A stretch of 64,000 nucleotides of DNA, from assembly GCA_013398295.1 (NCBI GenBank), contig VZSF01006715.1, forward strand, positions 72,322 to 136,321, read 5' to 3'. Made by a program: the position numbers and the translations under genes. Positions 1 to 14,367 of this stretch are shown here, in pieces. The notes beneath the pieces are model-generated. The model was given only the letters and a program-made list of their open reading frames with translations, was not told the DNA's origin and made no database searches. The number at the start of each line of letters is the position of its first letter. The stretch's first letter is position 1. Source of the DNA: Chionis minor (lineage: Eukaryota > Chordata > Aves > Charadriiformes > Chionididae).

Positions 1-1239
1 CACTGAAGTATCCATAATTCCCACTAATACTCACTGGTGCTAGGGTTGCACAGCAGTTTAAGTGAAGACCATGAAAACATGGGGCTCTGAGGCCCTTTCA
101 CAGAGAGGGTGTTGGTTTGTTTCCCTTCAACCTTCCCAGCTCCCACAAACATGACTAGAGGAGCACCCTGACAGTTCCCATTTTCTGAACAGCTCCCATG
201 GGAGAGCTATGTCAACCAGACAACATTTTTGCAGGGTAGGAAAGGCTGTGTCAGCTTTATTTCGCTCTTTCTATCAAAAGATCAGCGTAAAGCCTGTTTT
301 CGCTTCTTACCACACTTGACATCCTTCCTAAAACACTATCTGTCCTGGTACTTCTACTTGCAGACTGCTAATACATTACTTCTTGTTTCCCATTCCTCTG
401 GTGGAAAACATCAGTCAGTTGAACTGTAATTACATGACCTAACTGTTCTTGGTTACACCAGGATCTAAATCGCCTATCATTTCCTTGATGTTTTGGCTCC
501 TTTTCTTTTCCCTGTCCGTATCCCTCCCCTTCCTCACACCACCACCCACCCCCAAACCCCCCAAACAAACAACTGAAATTTTTGCATACATCTGTAAAGA
601 CACTATGACAAAACAATCTGTTTGCTTTCAGTCCCTGCCTCATTCATGGTCTTCTTTTCTTTTTCCAATTCATCCTTTGCCCTCAAGACCGCACTTGATC
701 ACCCTCAAGACCTGGCTTGGAACATGAGACTTAGAGTACAGGTAAATTGCTCCCAGGGCAAACACAGAGAGACAATGAGTGCTTAGAAGGAATATTCAAA
801 GGAACAATCTCCTGATGAATTAAACAAAAATATGAAGGTGGAAAATATATGGGAAATGACAGAATCGAAAGCAAAAAGAATGCATATTCATCTTCAGAGA
901 CCTCTGAATCTACCTAAAGTTTCCAGATTTATGAAACTACAGAACTAATGTTTGTGGAATTCCCATCAAGTCCTGCAAGACTGCCTGCCTAACTGATTGC
1001 TCCGCATGAATTCTTTGGTGCTTATAGACAGACGAGATTTGAGGAAATGCAAACAAACACATTCACGTGAAACAAAGATAACAGAGAAAAAGAAACAACA
1101 TACCATGCCTTTGCGTGTTAAACATTTTGGTTAAAGCATGTGGGAGGAGTTAAACAGAATGAAGACAAGGTCATGGTTTCAATAGATGGTCTGTGCCTGG
1201 TTGTGGCTGCACCATACAGGAAGGACACCCACAAACTGG

Positions 1240-1600
1240 CTGGACGTGCGGGGAGGCCACCCAGACCATGGGGCTGGGGCCCTTGCCCTGCCAGGAAAGG
1301 CTGCGGGGCTAAGGATGGTTCAACTGGGAGGAGGGACAGCTTTGGGGGCAGCCAGCAGCGTCCCTGGCACATTGGAGGCTGAAACATTGGAGACTCAGGC
1401 TGGAGAAGCCTTTTCCCCATGAGGACAGCCCAGCGGTGGGGCCAGGACCCAGGGGAGTTGGGCTGTCTCCAGCCTTGGTGGGTTGCACACCCTGGCGGGG
1501 TGAAGCCCAGTGAAGCTTCGAGCAGCTTGGTCTGAGCCCATGGCTGAGCCTGCCTTGAGGGACCCACAGTCCCTTCCAGCCTCCCCAAGTCTGCCAGTCT
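1240..1600. other. GC-rich block of unknown origin in AT-rich intron
   Basis: About 360 bases are clearly richer in G and C than the DNA on either side, with abrupt edges. Open frames occur on both strands (a 156-codon frame on the minus strand at 1118-1588), but their compositions are dominated by Pro, Gly, Ala, Trp and Gln, they match no family I know, and no splice sites bound them. The block could be an old transposable-element remnant or a decayed CpG-poor regulatory segment. I cannot decide between these by eye. Confidence 0.35.
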
Positions 1601-2107
1601 GTGATTTATTACTGGAAAACACAGGTGGGGTACCTGGATTTCTCCCAGCTCCAGGTCCCTTTAAACAAGTTCCGAGAACAAAAACTGAATGAAAAATCCA
1701 GGAGGTTCCAATTACTTGTTCTTTTCTTAATGAGGCTTATATGGCAAGAAACAAATCACCTGGATGCATTTAAGCAAAGGCATGGTAATTAAACTAGGCA
1801 GCAAACATGCAAGAATACTTAATTATCATCCTCCCAAAGACCTCACTTTCACAAGTTTTGTGGCAAGGACCAGAAGTCTCCATTTTATGGCATGTAAAAA
1901 AATCTGAGCAGCTGGCTGTAACAAGCAATAGATACAGAAGTGTTTCTCCAAACGGAGCATAATGCACAAAGGCAAGCTCTGTTTCCTCATTCACACCGGG
2001 CTGGGCATCTTTATGAACACAACTTCAAGGATTGGCACAGGCATTGTATATTTAGTCACAAATATACGTTTTTAGAAACCTAAGCTCTTCTTCTCTCTCA
2101 TGTATAG

Positions 2108-2270
2108 ATGCATATATATACACATACATATACGTATATATCCATGTATATACATATACACATATACATACATATATGTTTGTAGTATACATATATGTAT
2201 GTATATTTGTGTGTATATATATACCTACACAAATATACATATGTACACACACACACATATACATATATTT
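2108..2270. repeat. Compound TA/CA microsatellite
   Basis: The segment alternates imperfect TATA, CATA and CACA units, ending in a clean run of CA near 2246-2256. Overlapping frames on both strands give Tyr/Ile/His-rich or Tyr/Val/Cys-rich translations that are artefacts of the repeat. A locus like this is likely to vary in length between individuals. Confidence 0.9.
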
Positions 2271-3652
2271 GTCTTTACAGAGATAGAGATATATAATATC
2301 TCTGTAGAGACATCTCTTACATGATCCAGATGTTCAAATGCTCAGTCTGGACCTCATCTCAGATCCACATAGAGTAGTCGCTAAGCCTCAGGAGGGTGAA
2401 AATGGATTTTTACTGATCTGAGTTATTCCTGAATACTCAGATGCCCGTGGTTTCATGGGACAAATTGACTGCTCAGGGTTGCAGGGCAGAGAAATACTCA
2501 TCAGCCACAAGCACCTTCAGAAAACCCCTCATTGCTGGGGATCGGGAAAGAATTGTAGTATAGGTTTTTGCGCACCTGCCCTAAATCACAGGAGGATTTT
2601 GCCGAGTCCTCCAGTAGAGAGTTAAGCCAGTAATACAATTGCTGGGCACTTTCTAATTGAATGTGTTCACAGGGCATGGATATATAGGTAACTAAAAACA
2701 TAACTGTTTCAGAGATGGAATAAATGAAAATCACAAATGTGAAGAGGCTTGCCTTGCATGTGTAGTAACTTAATTACTTAGAGAAGATTGATTTCCTCCA
2801 GATTTTTTCATCCTAGAGGTATCACCACGTGATGCGGATGAGACCTTAGCTGCTAATATCTTTTTCTCCCCCTCGTTTCACTGTGCATGGTACTATGTGC
2901 ACAAAGAGGGTATGTTTGGGGCTAGCTTATGCCACCACCCCATCCGGCAGGACAAGGGGTACTAAGAATAACTGATACAAAGTAGAGCAGCCTTCAGCCT
3001 GCCATATATGAAATCAGAGACATAACCACCAGCTAGCTGGATTACCCTTTGGCTGAAGTGTCTTAAATCCATACTGGCATCTTTCCATTCCAGCATCTTT
3101 CCATTCCGAGCTGACCGAAGCATATTTTGTTACATTTTAAGATCTTAAGGTGCTATAAAGCCTCACAAGCGAAGCAACTATTCCCTATGAATTTACTTAA
3201 CATTTCATTATAAATAAAACAGACTGAAACCTGTGCTAGGTCTCAAAGCGCATTAAGTGGATGTCTTGTTGTACAGAGATGTCCCTGGGGGTCAGCATTT
3301 CTGCCCCAACCGGGTGGAGAAAGATCCCTAGTCCCCTAGCTTTTTGATGCTGTTTTGCATATGGTTACACACAGACATCATTTTCATCATTCTCTTTTTT
3401 CACTTTTTTCCCCAGAGTCCTTGTTGTTGGCCAGTTTGTATGGTTATTAGCCCGCTCACATGCTCCCATGTGTTTGTGCTCACTTCTGTGTGTATGCGTG
3501 CACACATACATACATGTAGATTTGGCCAGCCTAGGACGCTCTTAGCCGCGTTTGGAAGAATGCGTAAGCCCACAGTTTGCAGGGATACAAGCGCCAGCGA
3601 GCACGGCGTGGTGAAATGAGGATGGTCCTGTTGCATCCGCTGGCATGTGTGC

Positions 3653-3671
3653 CTCTCCTCCTCCTCCTCCT
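3653..3671. repeat. (CTC)n triplet repeat
   Basis: Short CTC repeat. On the plus strand it gives a leucine run inside a small open frame, which makes the frame look like a signal peptide (see rejected items). Confidence 0.8.
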
Positions 3672-3979
3672 GACAGCCTGCCCATCCCCTGCAGAGGCCC
3701 CGGCACTGCACCAGCTCCGGGAACAACAATCTGTCACAACCGCAGACCGAAAAATGTCTGAGCCTTCGCAGTATTTTCATCTAGCAGTTTGCCATGTTGG
3801 TTGTAAGAAAGACGGGGATTGTTAGTTTAATATACCGATATACCAAGATTACACCAATGAGCCCAGTAAACAGAACTGCCTGCAGAGTGAGTGTTTTCAG
3901 AAAGGTCCAAAACAGTTGCTAGGAGCCTGAAATAGCAAAGTGATCTCTAGGCAAAGATGACTGTCCACTGAGCAGAGGG

Positions 3980-4000
3980 AAAAAAAAAAAAAAAAAAAAA
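3980..4000. repeat. A21 homopolymer
   Basis: Uninterrupted run of A with no AATAAA signal and no recognisable element body just upstream, so it reads as a simple homopolymer and not as the tail of a processed insertion. Confidence 0.85.
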
Positions 4001-7000
4001 GAGCACATTGATTCCAAAGCTTTACTTGTTTCCATCTTACTACACAGTTGTGTTCAAATGCCTGCAGCTTCAGATTTGCCTATGTGTAAGCAGGTAACAA
4101 ATGACTGCTGTGAAAGAGTCAAAGTCTTTATTGCTACCGCAAAAAAAAGGTCTGATACAGCATAAGTACTGCAGCATCATAAAAAGTCAAATCATTGTAG
4201 TATTCCACCATCTCGTGCCAAGGATATGCCATTTACTTCAAAGAACTGTATCAAGATGACTCAGTGGCTCATTCACCTAGTATTTGCAAGTATCTTTTTT
4301 TATTTACTAGTGTTTACTACTTTACTTACTAGTTAGAGGGTTAGGGTTTTTCGGTACGCAACACAAAGAGGCTTTTTTTGAATAGTAGTATTTCTTTGCA
4401 CTGCTAAATTCAGAGCAGTTTCCAGGAGTAAATCTTTGAGAAGCAGACAACTAAGATAACCATGACAACAGCAAAACAGTATTTCTAGTTCACTACTGTT
4501 ATACACATAGGGGCATGGAAATGGACTTAGCTTGTGACTTGAGGAGACATTGTGTGAGATATAAAAAAAAAAATAAAAATCCTTTCACTTTTGGGTAATA
4601 GCATGAAATTTTTAACATCTAGGCAGAACTGACTAAACCACAAATAGAAGGCTTTTGTATTTAAAATGGAAACATATTTGCTTTCCTCAGATACCTTCTT
4701 TCCTACGGTTCAACCACAAGAGAGTTTTTGCAGCTGCATTATAAATGCCTGACAATTGTGGTTGGAAATAGGGACCGTTCTGTAACTAGCACAGGAAGGC
4801 TGCATACAACCATTGCTGCTAAGCATTCCTCAGAGAAACAGGATAATGGGAAACCAAAGCAAATAGCAGAGGGGTATAGTGAGAGGACATCTCCAGACAG
4901 AATCTGTGGTGTTATTTGTTTTCTTTCATTTTACAGCAGGCAAATTATGTTCTTTCCACATTTGATTAAGTTGGCAGGAGCTTAGTTTAGCATCTTTCTT
5001 TTTGTGTCAGCCCAAAGAACAGGCATTTGTTCTTACAGAGGAAAAGATGAAACTTTCACTTCTGATTCCCTCCCAGCAGAAAAATAATTCAGCAGTTCAG
5101 CTACCATGCGCAGGGTACAAAGGCTGTGAGTGAAAAAAAATTAAAGTATGTTTGTAACTTGTGGACTTTCACAGCAAAATATTCAAGAGTTCTATTTGTG
5201 CCACTCTCATTCCCTGTCAAGCTATTTCATTTACCCTTCACAAATGTTTCCTCTGGCTTCCTCGCCAAACTTTTTTCCCAGCTTTTCTAAAGGACCCTAG
5301 GCATTCCTTAATATCTTGATCCTCTCTTGCATCAGCTTCATATTACCCGTGATAAATCTATGCAGCAACTCAGCTGCATAGAAGAACTGTCTCTATATTT
5401 TTTGATATGGCTGGTTTTGACATGGCTGAAGCAAAGCTGCCCAGAGAAAAGAGGACAGCCATTTAGTGCAAAGATTTCTTCTGGGGAACCTGGGTTTCAC
5501 TACAATGACTTGCAGCAAGAAGAGACACGAGGAAGGACCCTGGCCACAGCAGGTCAGGAAACACAGACCGAGAAGAGACAGTGTGGGGAGATCAGTGTGG
5601 AAGGTGTACACGAAGGATGGAGACAAGAAATAGGAGCAGCAGGCAGGCAGAAAAGTTGCAGGAAAACGTGTCCAGCTGATGTGATGTGGATGGGGGATAG
5701 AAAGAAACAACCAGGTATAAATCCACATAGGACAGAGAGGTGAGGTTAAGGTCTGTCTGGTGACGTGGAAGAAGGCAGTCAGTGGGAAGCATGAGAGACA
5801 ATACGGTCCAAACAACAGACCTACAGTTTTGTAGATGCATTAAACACAGCTAAACAAGCACACTTTAAGAAAGCCTCTCATATTGTGGGGTTTTGCAGTC
5901 TTTTTCTGTAATTTTTCAGAAGTCAGTACTGAAAGTTTATCATATCTGAGGCTGGACACTCTGTCACACGATCACCTAACTCACCTGTACTGAGGGAAGA
6001 TGCTGTCGCTGTGTACGTTGTCATCATTAACTCTTAACTCCTAATTACAATATACAGTTCCTGGCTTGCCTTTCACAGAAATTAATTAGGAACAAAGTAA
6101 TGATGGACAGTATGGCAAGCAGTCAGCAGCCTGTAATTTTAGTTGACATTTCTATACTTTTGAGGCAACTGTGGAAGCTGCTACCTTAGTTAATACTTTT
6201 TTCAACCAGTGGCATATTTTGGCATGCTAAGGGCAGCAGTTGAGGACTGCACTTCTTAGCTCTGCCAAATGCAAGAGTTTGCTTACGTGTTGTCAACTTT
6301 GCCAATATTAACTACAAATCTTGAAATCTGCAATGTTTCTTGAAGTTGCTGCTGCCTCAAACTTGAAAGAACTTCTATTTAAAATGCATAGGATTAGCAA
6401 CTCTGGAACTATTTGAATTAACTTCAGTCAGAGGTTTTGTGTCAGCCACATCCTGGAAGATTTGGTGGTGAAGAATTTTAGAAGATTATGAACAACTCCT
6501 CCCTCCCTTGTCCCATTGGGGCAGAAAATACTGAACAAAAGCGCTTGTAGATCAGTGGTATGTTATCAGCTCTAAGTTTAAGTCATCCCACCAAAGACCA
6601 TAAATTATGAATGCTAAAATGGGGTTGTTTCAACACAAAGAAATTTTTCTAACTTGACACCCAGTCTGAAGGCAGAGTGTTTGGAAGCCACCACCCATCT
6701 CTGTACTTCTCTGCCTAGAAACACAAGGGCAATACTTTGTATTTCACAGATTGACAAAGAATGACTTTCAGTTTTTATGTTTACTGGTAGCTACATAGCA
6801 TCACTTAGTTCCTGCTACTAGATGAGGTCTCTACTGCATTTCACCTACAGTGAGTTTACTGTTCAATAGAGTATATTGATCCCCTCCTTGAACCAGGGTA
6901 GATTAATGAGTATAATCTCATCAGCAGAGAAATAAACAAGAAGATGAGTGAGGCACAAATGGCTGTATTCGTGAAACTCTGGGCAATACAGTTTAAAATT

Positions 7001-8629
7001 CCGTTAATTTGGGTGAAAAAGGGGGTAAGTTGCAGAAAGATTACTAGGAAAACAGGACTGAGAGAAACTTCCTGGGTCATTGCACTTGGCCTTCTCCTGT
7101 TATGGATCCTCTTTCATCCTCCAGCCATTGCTGTTCCTCTTATATCACCGTAGGCGTTACAGCAGGTTTTTCCTCTGACTTTGCCTTGGAGGAATTAATT
7201 CCTCTGTCTGTAGGAGCTCTGACAGTTTTCTAGATGTGCAACAGAGATGAGTGGCTTTTACATACTTTTTCTGACTGTTGATGCTTTAGGTCATGATGGC
7301 TTCAGGGATGTGGTGAAGTTGAGAGCAAGCACCTCAGCGCCCAGATGCACAAAGATGTTCAAAATGAGTGAACAGGAAGCAATTATAAGCTGCCTTCACC
7401 GATGGCTTTTGCTTCTTTGCAGGCTCGCTACGAGTCTTAGCATAATGGTGCTACATCAGAAATTGGCTGGCAGCTCTACTGTAAAGGAATGAACTGTGAG
7501 ATTATGCTTTTTGAATCAGCAGAAGCCTGGGAAGTCAGAGTTGAGAAATTTTGACCAACCTCTGGGTTCAAGCTCCTGTTACCTAACCAATATCTCTTCT
7601 ATAGATAAAAAAGCTACACCTGACGTCAGCCATGCAAACATATGCTTTTCCTTAATCAAAGGAGTTGCTGACAATAGTCTACAAGAGCCTATTTTTTTTT
7701 TCAGTCAGTTGTGGCCCAAAAACTCCGCTATGCCCTGAACATAATTTAATAAAACAAACATCTGAAACAGGCATGTTTATTGTTCATCTGTGAATGCTTT
7801 AGGTTGTCCCTTTGCTATTTGCTAAGCAAAAAGACACATGTGGAGTCATTCCTAGCACTTAAGAAAATAATGAGCAGTTCATTCACATGTATGTACACAA
7901 AAACAATATGCTTGTGCTGTTGTGCAGACACAAAAGAGAAGATAATTACATCCTGTCTAGCATGCTGATAAAAAACATTAGTCCAAAAAAATAAGATAAG
8001 TTTTGTGATAAAATCAGAAGGGCCTTGGAATAGACCATCAGATACCTGATCTGAAGACACTTGATATAACTGATTCAATACTGTCTTTGTTGCTTTCAGC
8101 TTTCTTTTTGCTACCTATACGAATAGAAGGCTTTTCTCTAGAGGGGTAGTGATGGCTGCAGCAGTTGAATTCTCTGAAATTTCTTTGTTTGTATTTAACA
8201 AAGCAATTCCTTTATAATGTTCACTCTCGAGAAGAGGGCAGAAGTTATAAAATTCCAGTTACAAAACTAGAATTTCTCTGTGAATATCAAGACTCTCCTT
8301 TAAGAGGGGAGTTATAATACTCTCCTTTATCACAGGCAATTAGGTATTAGAATAATAGGGCTCTTATGAATTATCTGGATCAGATAAGAAATTGCACAGT
8401 GCACATATAAAGCAGGAGAAGAAAGAAGCATGACTTAAGACAAAATGCCCTTCTTTTTCCATGCATGAGGGGCTGGGACTGCGGAATTTCACAGTGCAAC
8501 CCAAACCCCAATTTTATTAGATTTGTCCATGAACAATTACCAGAGAGGGAGCAATGGCGACTGGGATAACACAACTGAAATGCAGAAGCACTCTGATTGC
8601 AAATGTGACCCATCCTGCTGCTGGACTGC

Positions 8630-8740
8630 CAGAGCATGTCACTGCCGATGCCGTATCCCGCAAGCAGCCGGCGGGTATCCCACCCCAGCCTGATTCTGGT
8701 GCCAGCCCCAGGGCGGGCGGCGTTCTGAAGCAGCACACAC
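8630..8740. other. Small CpG-containing patch
   Basis: Roughly 110 bases carry several CpG dinucleotides (around 8647, 8657, 8669-8672 and 8713-8720) in an otherwise CpG-poor intron. Open frames cross it on both strands without recognisable protein or clear splice signals. It might be a minor internal regulatory element. The evidence is only compositional. Confidence 0.25.
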
Positions 8741-10149
8741 CTACCACGGTACTGAGACCAAAAAATACTGTCTGTATCAAACTTTGCTGGGAAGAAGTAT
8801 CTGGCATTCCAGCTGGAGTGGCAGAGGCTACATGTACAGCAAGGAAACAGAGTCCAAGCCTCAGCTCTTCATGAAATGGCAAGAAACCGTGCGGTGCCAC
8901 TGGCAATGTGCCTGGCCTGCTCTTCTCTCCGTGCTGAAGGGATGGTCTCACCAGCATGTCTGAGAATGGCAGCAAGGTCCAAAAGTAACTTAATTTATAC
9001 ACATAGTACTAGGCTCACCGATAAGAGCATAAATTAGAAGAAAAGTGGTTTTTGTTCACATCAGGTGAACACAGCATAGTCGGCACTTTTTTTTTTTTTC
9101 ATACTTTCAGTGCTTCTCTACTTCAGCTCTTTCCAGTGTCTACTGTATCCAGCCACACTGTCCACCTGTCCCTCCATGAAAATGGTAAATCCAGATCTCA
9201 TACTTGAAGAAAAAAAGGTGACAGACAAGCTAAAATGTTTTCGTAGCAGAGGAGTTTTGCAGCAAAACCGAACACGGCGCTTCGGGCTTTTGAGTCCTGT
9301 GCAGCTTCCTCAGAACTACAGGACCTTTTGTCCTCAGGGCACAGCATCTTGAAACTCGGCATCTCTGACATACACATTGGTGCGGTGTGTTTGATATACT
9401 AGTAGGAGATGGATTTAGCTCTCTTTAAGACTTCGGCACTAATATAAGCATACTGGTTTAAGCAGATTTACTTCTGAATTATGCCACTAAAAGATCAGCA
9501 TTATGCCAGCTTTGACTTAGGATGCAGTTTAGGTTTGATTGGCCGCAATATAAAATCCTCAGGTTTTTACAGCCCTTAGTGTAAGACCTTCAAAACTCTC
9601 CTACTTCTCAAATTTTTCATTATTTTTGTTTGTTTTGCTAAGCTAGATGCTTTTTTCCTTATGTATTTAGGCTTCAGAGGAAGGTCTCTCTCTCTGTCAT
9701 TAGTTGCTTGAAAGATGAGAGAACTATTAGTGTAAATCCATCTAGCAAAAGAGTTAGCAAAGAGTGGGACAGAGGCTGCTTGTTAACTACAAAACAAAAT
9801 TTAGAAAATAAGAGTTCTAAGAGCAGATAAGACAAATAAAAGGATGAACATAATATGCATTTGCAAGATGAACCTCTCTTTGCCTATACACCTAGTTTCA
9901 CAGAACTATAATGTACCTAAACTCTGTGATAATAATATAAAGAATCTTTTCTGAACTGAAGGCTTGCTGGTCATTTTTAATCTTGCTGCTCATTTCACTA
10001 CCAAAGCTTAGCAAGCTGTGAATATTTGCCAAATAATATCCTTTAAAAATGAGTTCCAGCAGTTAATTGCATAGCATGTCAAACACTATTTTTGTGTACC
10101 TCTGATAAATGTATCCCATCTCACCGAGTGCTATTTTAGTTCTCTGTAA

Positions 10150-10400
10150 GAGAATAGAGTAGAATGGTTCTGCTGGAAGGGACCTTCAGCGATCACCTAT
10201 GAGCACAAGTCAATTGCTTTCTTTACAACTTGTAACATTTATGTTTCTGTTATATACCCCCTACTTATCTGCATGTCAGCCTAAATAATCCTAGTCCCTT
10301 CAATCTCTTCTTTTAGCTGACACACTCTCCTGTAGCTGTATAATTCGTACTACGGGGACAGAGGGAGAGCAGCAGCCAGTGCTCCTCTGACCAGAGCAGC
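10150..10400 (-). mobile_element. Degenerate CR1 LINE relic (probable)
   Basis: From 10150 the plus strand reads AGAATGGTTCTGCTGGAAGG and then GACCTTCAGCGATCACC, the reverse complement of the end of avian CR1 elements. Near 10280-10400 there is further weak resemblance to the more internal CR1 3' region (an AATCCTAGTCCCTTCAATCTC stretch followed by a GTACTACGGGGACAGAGGG stretch). The copy is heavily mutated, lacks the clean 8-bp terminal repeats and codes for nothing. The order of the two similar patches fits one minus-oriented insertion. A repeat-library search would settle the boundaries. Confidence 0.5.
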
Positions 10401-11210
10401 TCTTGCTTTCCTCCCTGCAGACTTGGAGACTTAGAGGGTTAGGGGGGAAAAAAAGGGAAATCCTCCTTAGCGCCAATCGTGAGATGATTATGAACAGCTC
10501 CGGCTGTGAGTCAGTGCTAAGAATAACCAGAGATAATACCTACAGGACTGATAGGGACTGTTGGCGCACAGAACACCAAAGCACAAGTTTTCACTCATAA
10601 TTGAACAAGAGACGTGAAAAGTTGCCAGCTCGGAAGTGTTTCTCAGAAAAATACCGCCTATCTGGAATAGCGTGTGTGATTGTGCCTGTTTAACTGCCTA
10701 TCCCCACCAGGATCCTTCATATGTAGTCAAAATAAGGAGAGCTTCTAATCTTATTCTAAGCACAAATAAGTAAATAGGCTTCAGTACCAAGTTTTTAAAG
10801 CAGGGACAAAGCTTGGTTGTTATGATTAGTAACCCGGTGGACTAGGAATTTTATTTTTGCTGGACCCAGTTTCAATAAGCGATAATGAAGATCAGCCAAA
10901 TAATTCTATCATGTTTTTAAAAAATAAACGTATAATCAACATGTGACATACTAGCTTTGGTCACTGCAGAGCTAGGAAGTCATCTCAAGCAATAACAGAA
11001 CATACTGGCCAAACTTTCATCTCTTTTTTTTCAGAGAAATACTTGAAGATGGTTTCTGCCCTGGGAGAGGCACAACCAACTGCCCTTCAAAGCAAGGGGA
11101 TGTTACACAACTATATCAAAAAGCACAAAACTTCAGGCCAATAATGGCAGGAGATAGAGCAAATCAAATGAATAACACAATTTAATCAGCTTTTCAGCAC
11201 CTAAGCAATC

Positions 11211-11224
11211 ATTATTATTATTAT
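11211..11224. repeat. (ATT)n microsatellite
   Basis: Short run of ATT triplets with no associated gene. Confidence 0.7.
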
Positions 11225-14200
11225 ACCTTTTACTATTTAGACAGATAATAACACATTTAACTTTCTAGCAGAGGCAGTATGGCATGATAAGGCGGATTCT
11301 GACTTTTCTCTACCAGGTAGCATAGAATGCTGTCGTAATGCCGTGAAAAACATACAAATGTGTCTATTTCCAGGGTGCACCTGAAAGTATTTATTTAGCT
11401 TAAAGTCACTATACCACTATACAACCAGCTCTTCTTAAAATTTTATGGTTATAGTCTTCCCTATGCAAGCGATGTCACCAGCAAATCTAGTTATCTAATC
11501 TAAGTATCTAGTAGCCACCATATGGTACAGAGCTTCTCCAGTCTCTCATTTTTGGTTCAAATTACCTTGTTACTTCTTTGGCATCTCCTGTGTTGAAAAG
11601 GTACAAGTTCGGATTGGAAATTGTTCACCATCACTTGCTGAAGGGAGTCAAAGCTCACAAAGCTCGTGCTGGGCTGGTCAGTATCTCTAACGTTACAGAA
11701 ATCATTTCTCACATACTATCCTCCTGTTTTCCAGAGACTATACTTACTTGAACATTGAACAGTTGCTTTCAGAAATTTTCCTACTGAGATGACCACAGGA
11801 TTTTGTGTTTAATGTGAACTTAATTATTCTTCTGCTTAAGACATTTCAAAGAAGCTGAGACATGGAGCTCTTTTCTCCAGCCTCGGTCAGCCGTAACAAA
11901 AGAGAAGAAAACTTCAAACGTGTTTAGGATGTCTTCTTGAAAAAACTTATTGTACACCAGGTCTTGTTCGGCTTTATTTGGGGCTCTGTGTGAATATTCT
12001 CCACCTATTCTTCATCATTTAGCTCTACATAAAAAAACTTTAGCATATTTTCCCCCTTATCTGTTAATCCTTATTCCCTAAAGCTGTGATTTAAACTTGC
12101 CTTGTACGCCTTTCCCTGACCTCTGAGTAGTGTAGGATCTTTTGAGAGGACATTAAATCCTAATTTTCTCTTAGTGTGTCTTGGCCAGTGATGCTCGGCT
12201 CCAAAAAATTTCACTTGATATAAACCTTTATTATTTCAATGCATCTTACCTCCAAGGGATCAATTGTGTCAGAGGAGATTCACAGATGAAAGAATAAGAA
12301 ACTCTGTAAAATTAAGTACCATTTAACAAACAAGGTTTGCAAAATAATATATTTTTATTTATAGTCTAAATACTTATACGGTAATTTCACAGTATTAGGG
12401 AAAACCTTGTCTTTTTCATTACACCTGATGACCTGTGCATGAGTTGGAAATGGAGAGCAAACCGCCTTGCCTTTGAAATGTATGCTGCTACTCACCTGGC
12501 TGTTAGTTCAAGTTTCAGATTAATTAGAGAAGTAAGTTCCTGAAGTAGTCCTGAAAAATAGTCTTCTCTACAGGAAGGCTTTCATGCCTTCATTCCCTGT
12601 TTGCTGAGAGCAAATGGGCTTGTAGGCAGTTCAAAGTGTTGTATTGTATTCAGGTCTCAAGTTTCTTGTAAAACTGAATTCCTGAAGTCTGCTGTGTAAC
12701 ACACTAACACAGTTTTAAAGTACATTTTCTCTCACATACCTCAACTCTGTACAACATGGGACATTTTAAGTACATAGAACATAGTGAAACAGCTGCAGTC
12801 GGACACAGGACGTGACTAAAAAGCATCATTCAGATTTACAGATATGTAGAAACATGGCTACTCATGAATCTTTAATAAAAGTAATGCGGACAAAGACTGC
12901 CTTGTTCTCATAACCAAACATTTCTAAAGACAAAATAATGTACTTTCCATAAAAGTGTTCCTCAGTGCAGCACCCATATAAATTACTCAGCAGACAGCTC
13001 AGTAAGTCCATTTCTTAAGAATACATGAATAGCCAGAAGAAAAGCAGCATTAATGTAAAGCGACTCAGAGATTTCTGAGGAAACTTTTCTGAGGTTACTA
13101 TGCAATTATTTTCCAGATAGCCAACAAAAATGACATGAAATGACACTTAAAATGATGGTAGCTTGACAGAGCAAAAGGACAAATCCTTAAACTGCAGGCG
13201 AGACAACCCCTATTCAGCTAGCCTGCTTCAGACATCTGCAAAACAGAGAAATCCCCCCCCCAAACCCTGTTCATCAAATAGCTATTAACTATACAGGGAG
13301 CCTGTGGCCACTACATGAGGATGTGGACACCTACATTGTAGGAGGCTCTTTGCACCAGAAAAATCCCTCCCTGTGCGTGGCTGTGAATGAATCAAAGCAA
13401 TGCGCTGGTGCAGCTTTGTGTCTGGCTTGTCTCCAAGAAAACTCATCAGGTGAAGTCGTAGAAGCTGCGGTGATTGCTATTATCAGATTATCACCCTGGG
13501 ATTCACCTGGCACATTGATTTATAGGCATGGATTATCCTCAATTATAGCCCAAGAACAAAATGAGCAAACCAGGGAGCTCCTGGAAAGTAAAGTCATAAA
13601 TACCCACCCTTCTCAAAATGTTCCTTCACCTCAGTTGTTTCAAACAAGATTTATTATTTGTTTCAAGCGGTTGTTATATTAAGCTTACACTTAGACAGAG
13701 CCAAGCCCTTAGCGTTCAAAAGAGGACTGAATATACCAGTGTGTTAAGCACAATGAATTAAATCCCAGCTCAAAACACTGTGTATTAACTCCAGCTTTAT
13801 TCCAACAGTGGCTTGGAGTCAAGCAACAAAATGTACCACATTGCCAAAGAGCATGCACATCAAAACCATTACTGCATCAAAACCGAAGACACTACTTCCA
13901 GGTGACGAGCTGTAACTTCCTAAAATGCTTTCAAAAATTTGCTCACAGTTGTCTGACCACATCTCTTAGTGCTTTGTATCCACTATTCTTGGACACTAGG
14001 ACAGGAAGAATTCAACTTCTTAAAAAATGTGCTATTCATTCACAAGCATTTTCAGATCTGACTGGGACCAGCTGAGACATTTTTAAAGGTGAGGCCTCTG
14101 TTCACCTTTATACTGTAAATACTTTTAATCTAAACATTAACTTAATGATGAAAGACTTCACACATTTCTCATCCAAGCATGGATTTGAGCTGGCTGGGAA

Positions 14201-14351
14201 TTCTTGCAGAAGAAGTATTTTTCGCAAAAAGGCAAAATAGCAAAAATAAAAACTTTCAATATAAAATTAACAGCTTAAAATCTTAACCAGAAATAGAAGC
14301 AAATATTATTTTTAATGAAATGAGAAATGGAGCGAAGGGACTGAGCAAGAA

Positions 14352-14367
14352 GAGCAGCAGCAGCAGC
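14352..14367. repeat. (AGC)n triplet repeat
   Basis: Five consecutive AGC units in non-coding DNA. Confidence 0.75.

Noticed and set aside
1118..1588. 156-codon minus-strand ORF in the GC-rich block
   Set aside because: No splice sites, no family, and Pro/Gln/Trp bias explained by base composition.
2052..2324. Tyr/Ile-rich ORFs on both strands
   Set aside because: These are direct translations of a TA/CA microsatellite.
3577..3825. Small plus-strand ORF with an apparent signal peptide (Met-Val-Leu-Leu...poly-Leu...Ala)
   Set aside because: The leucine run comes from a CTC triplet repeat. There is no family match, no promoter and no splice sites.
4335..4352. GGGTTAGGGTTT telomere-like sequence
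   Set aside because: Only about two TTAGGG units, within chance expectation and not an interstitial telomere array.
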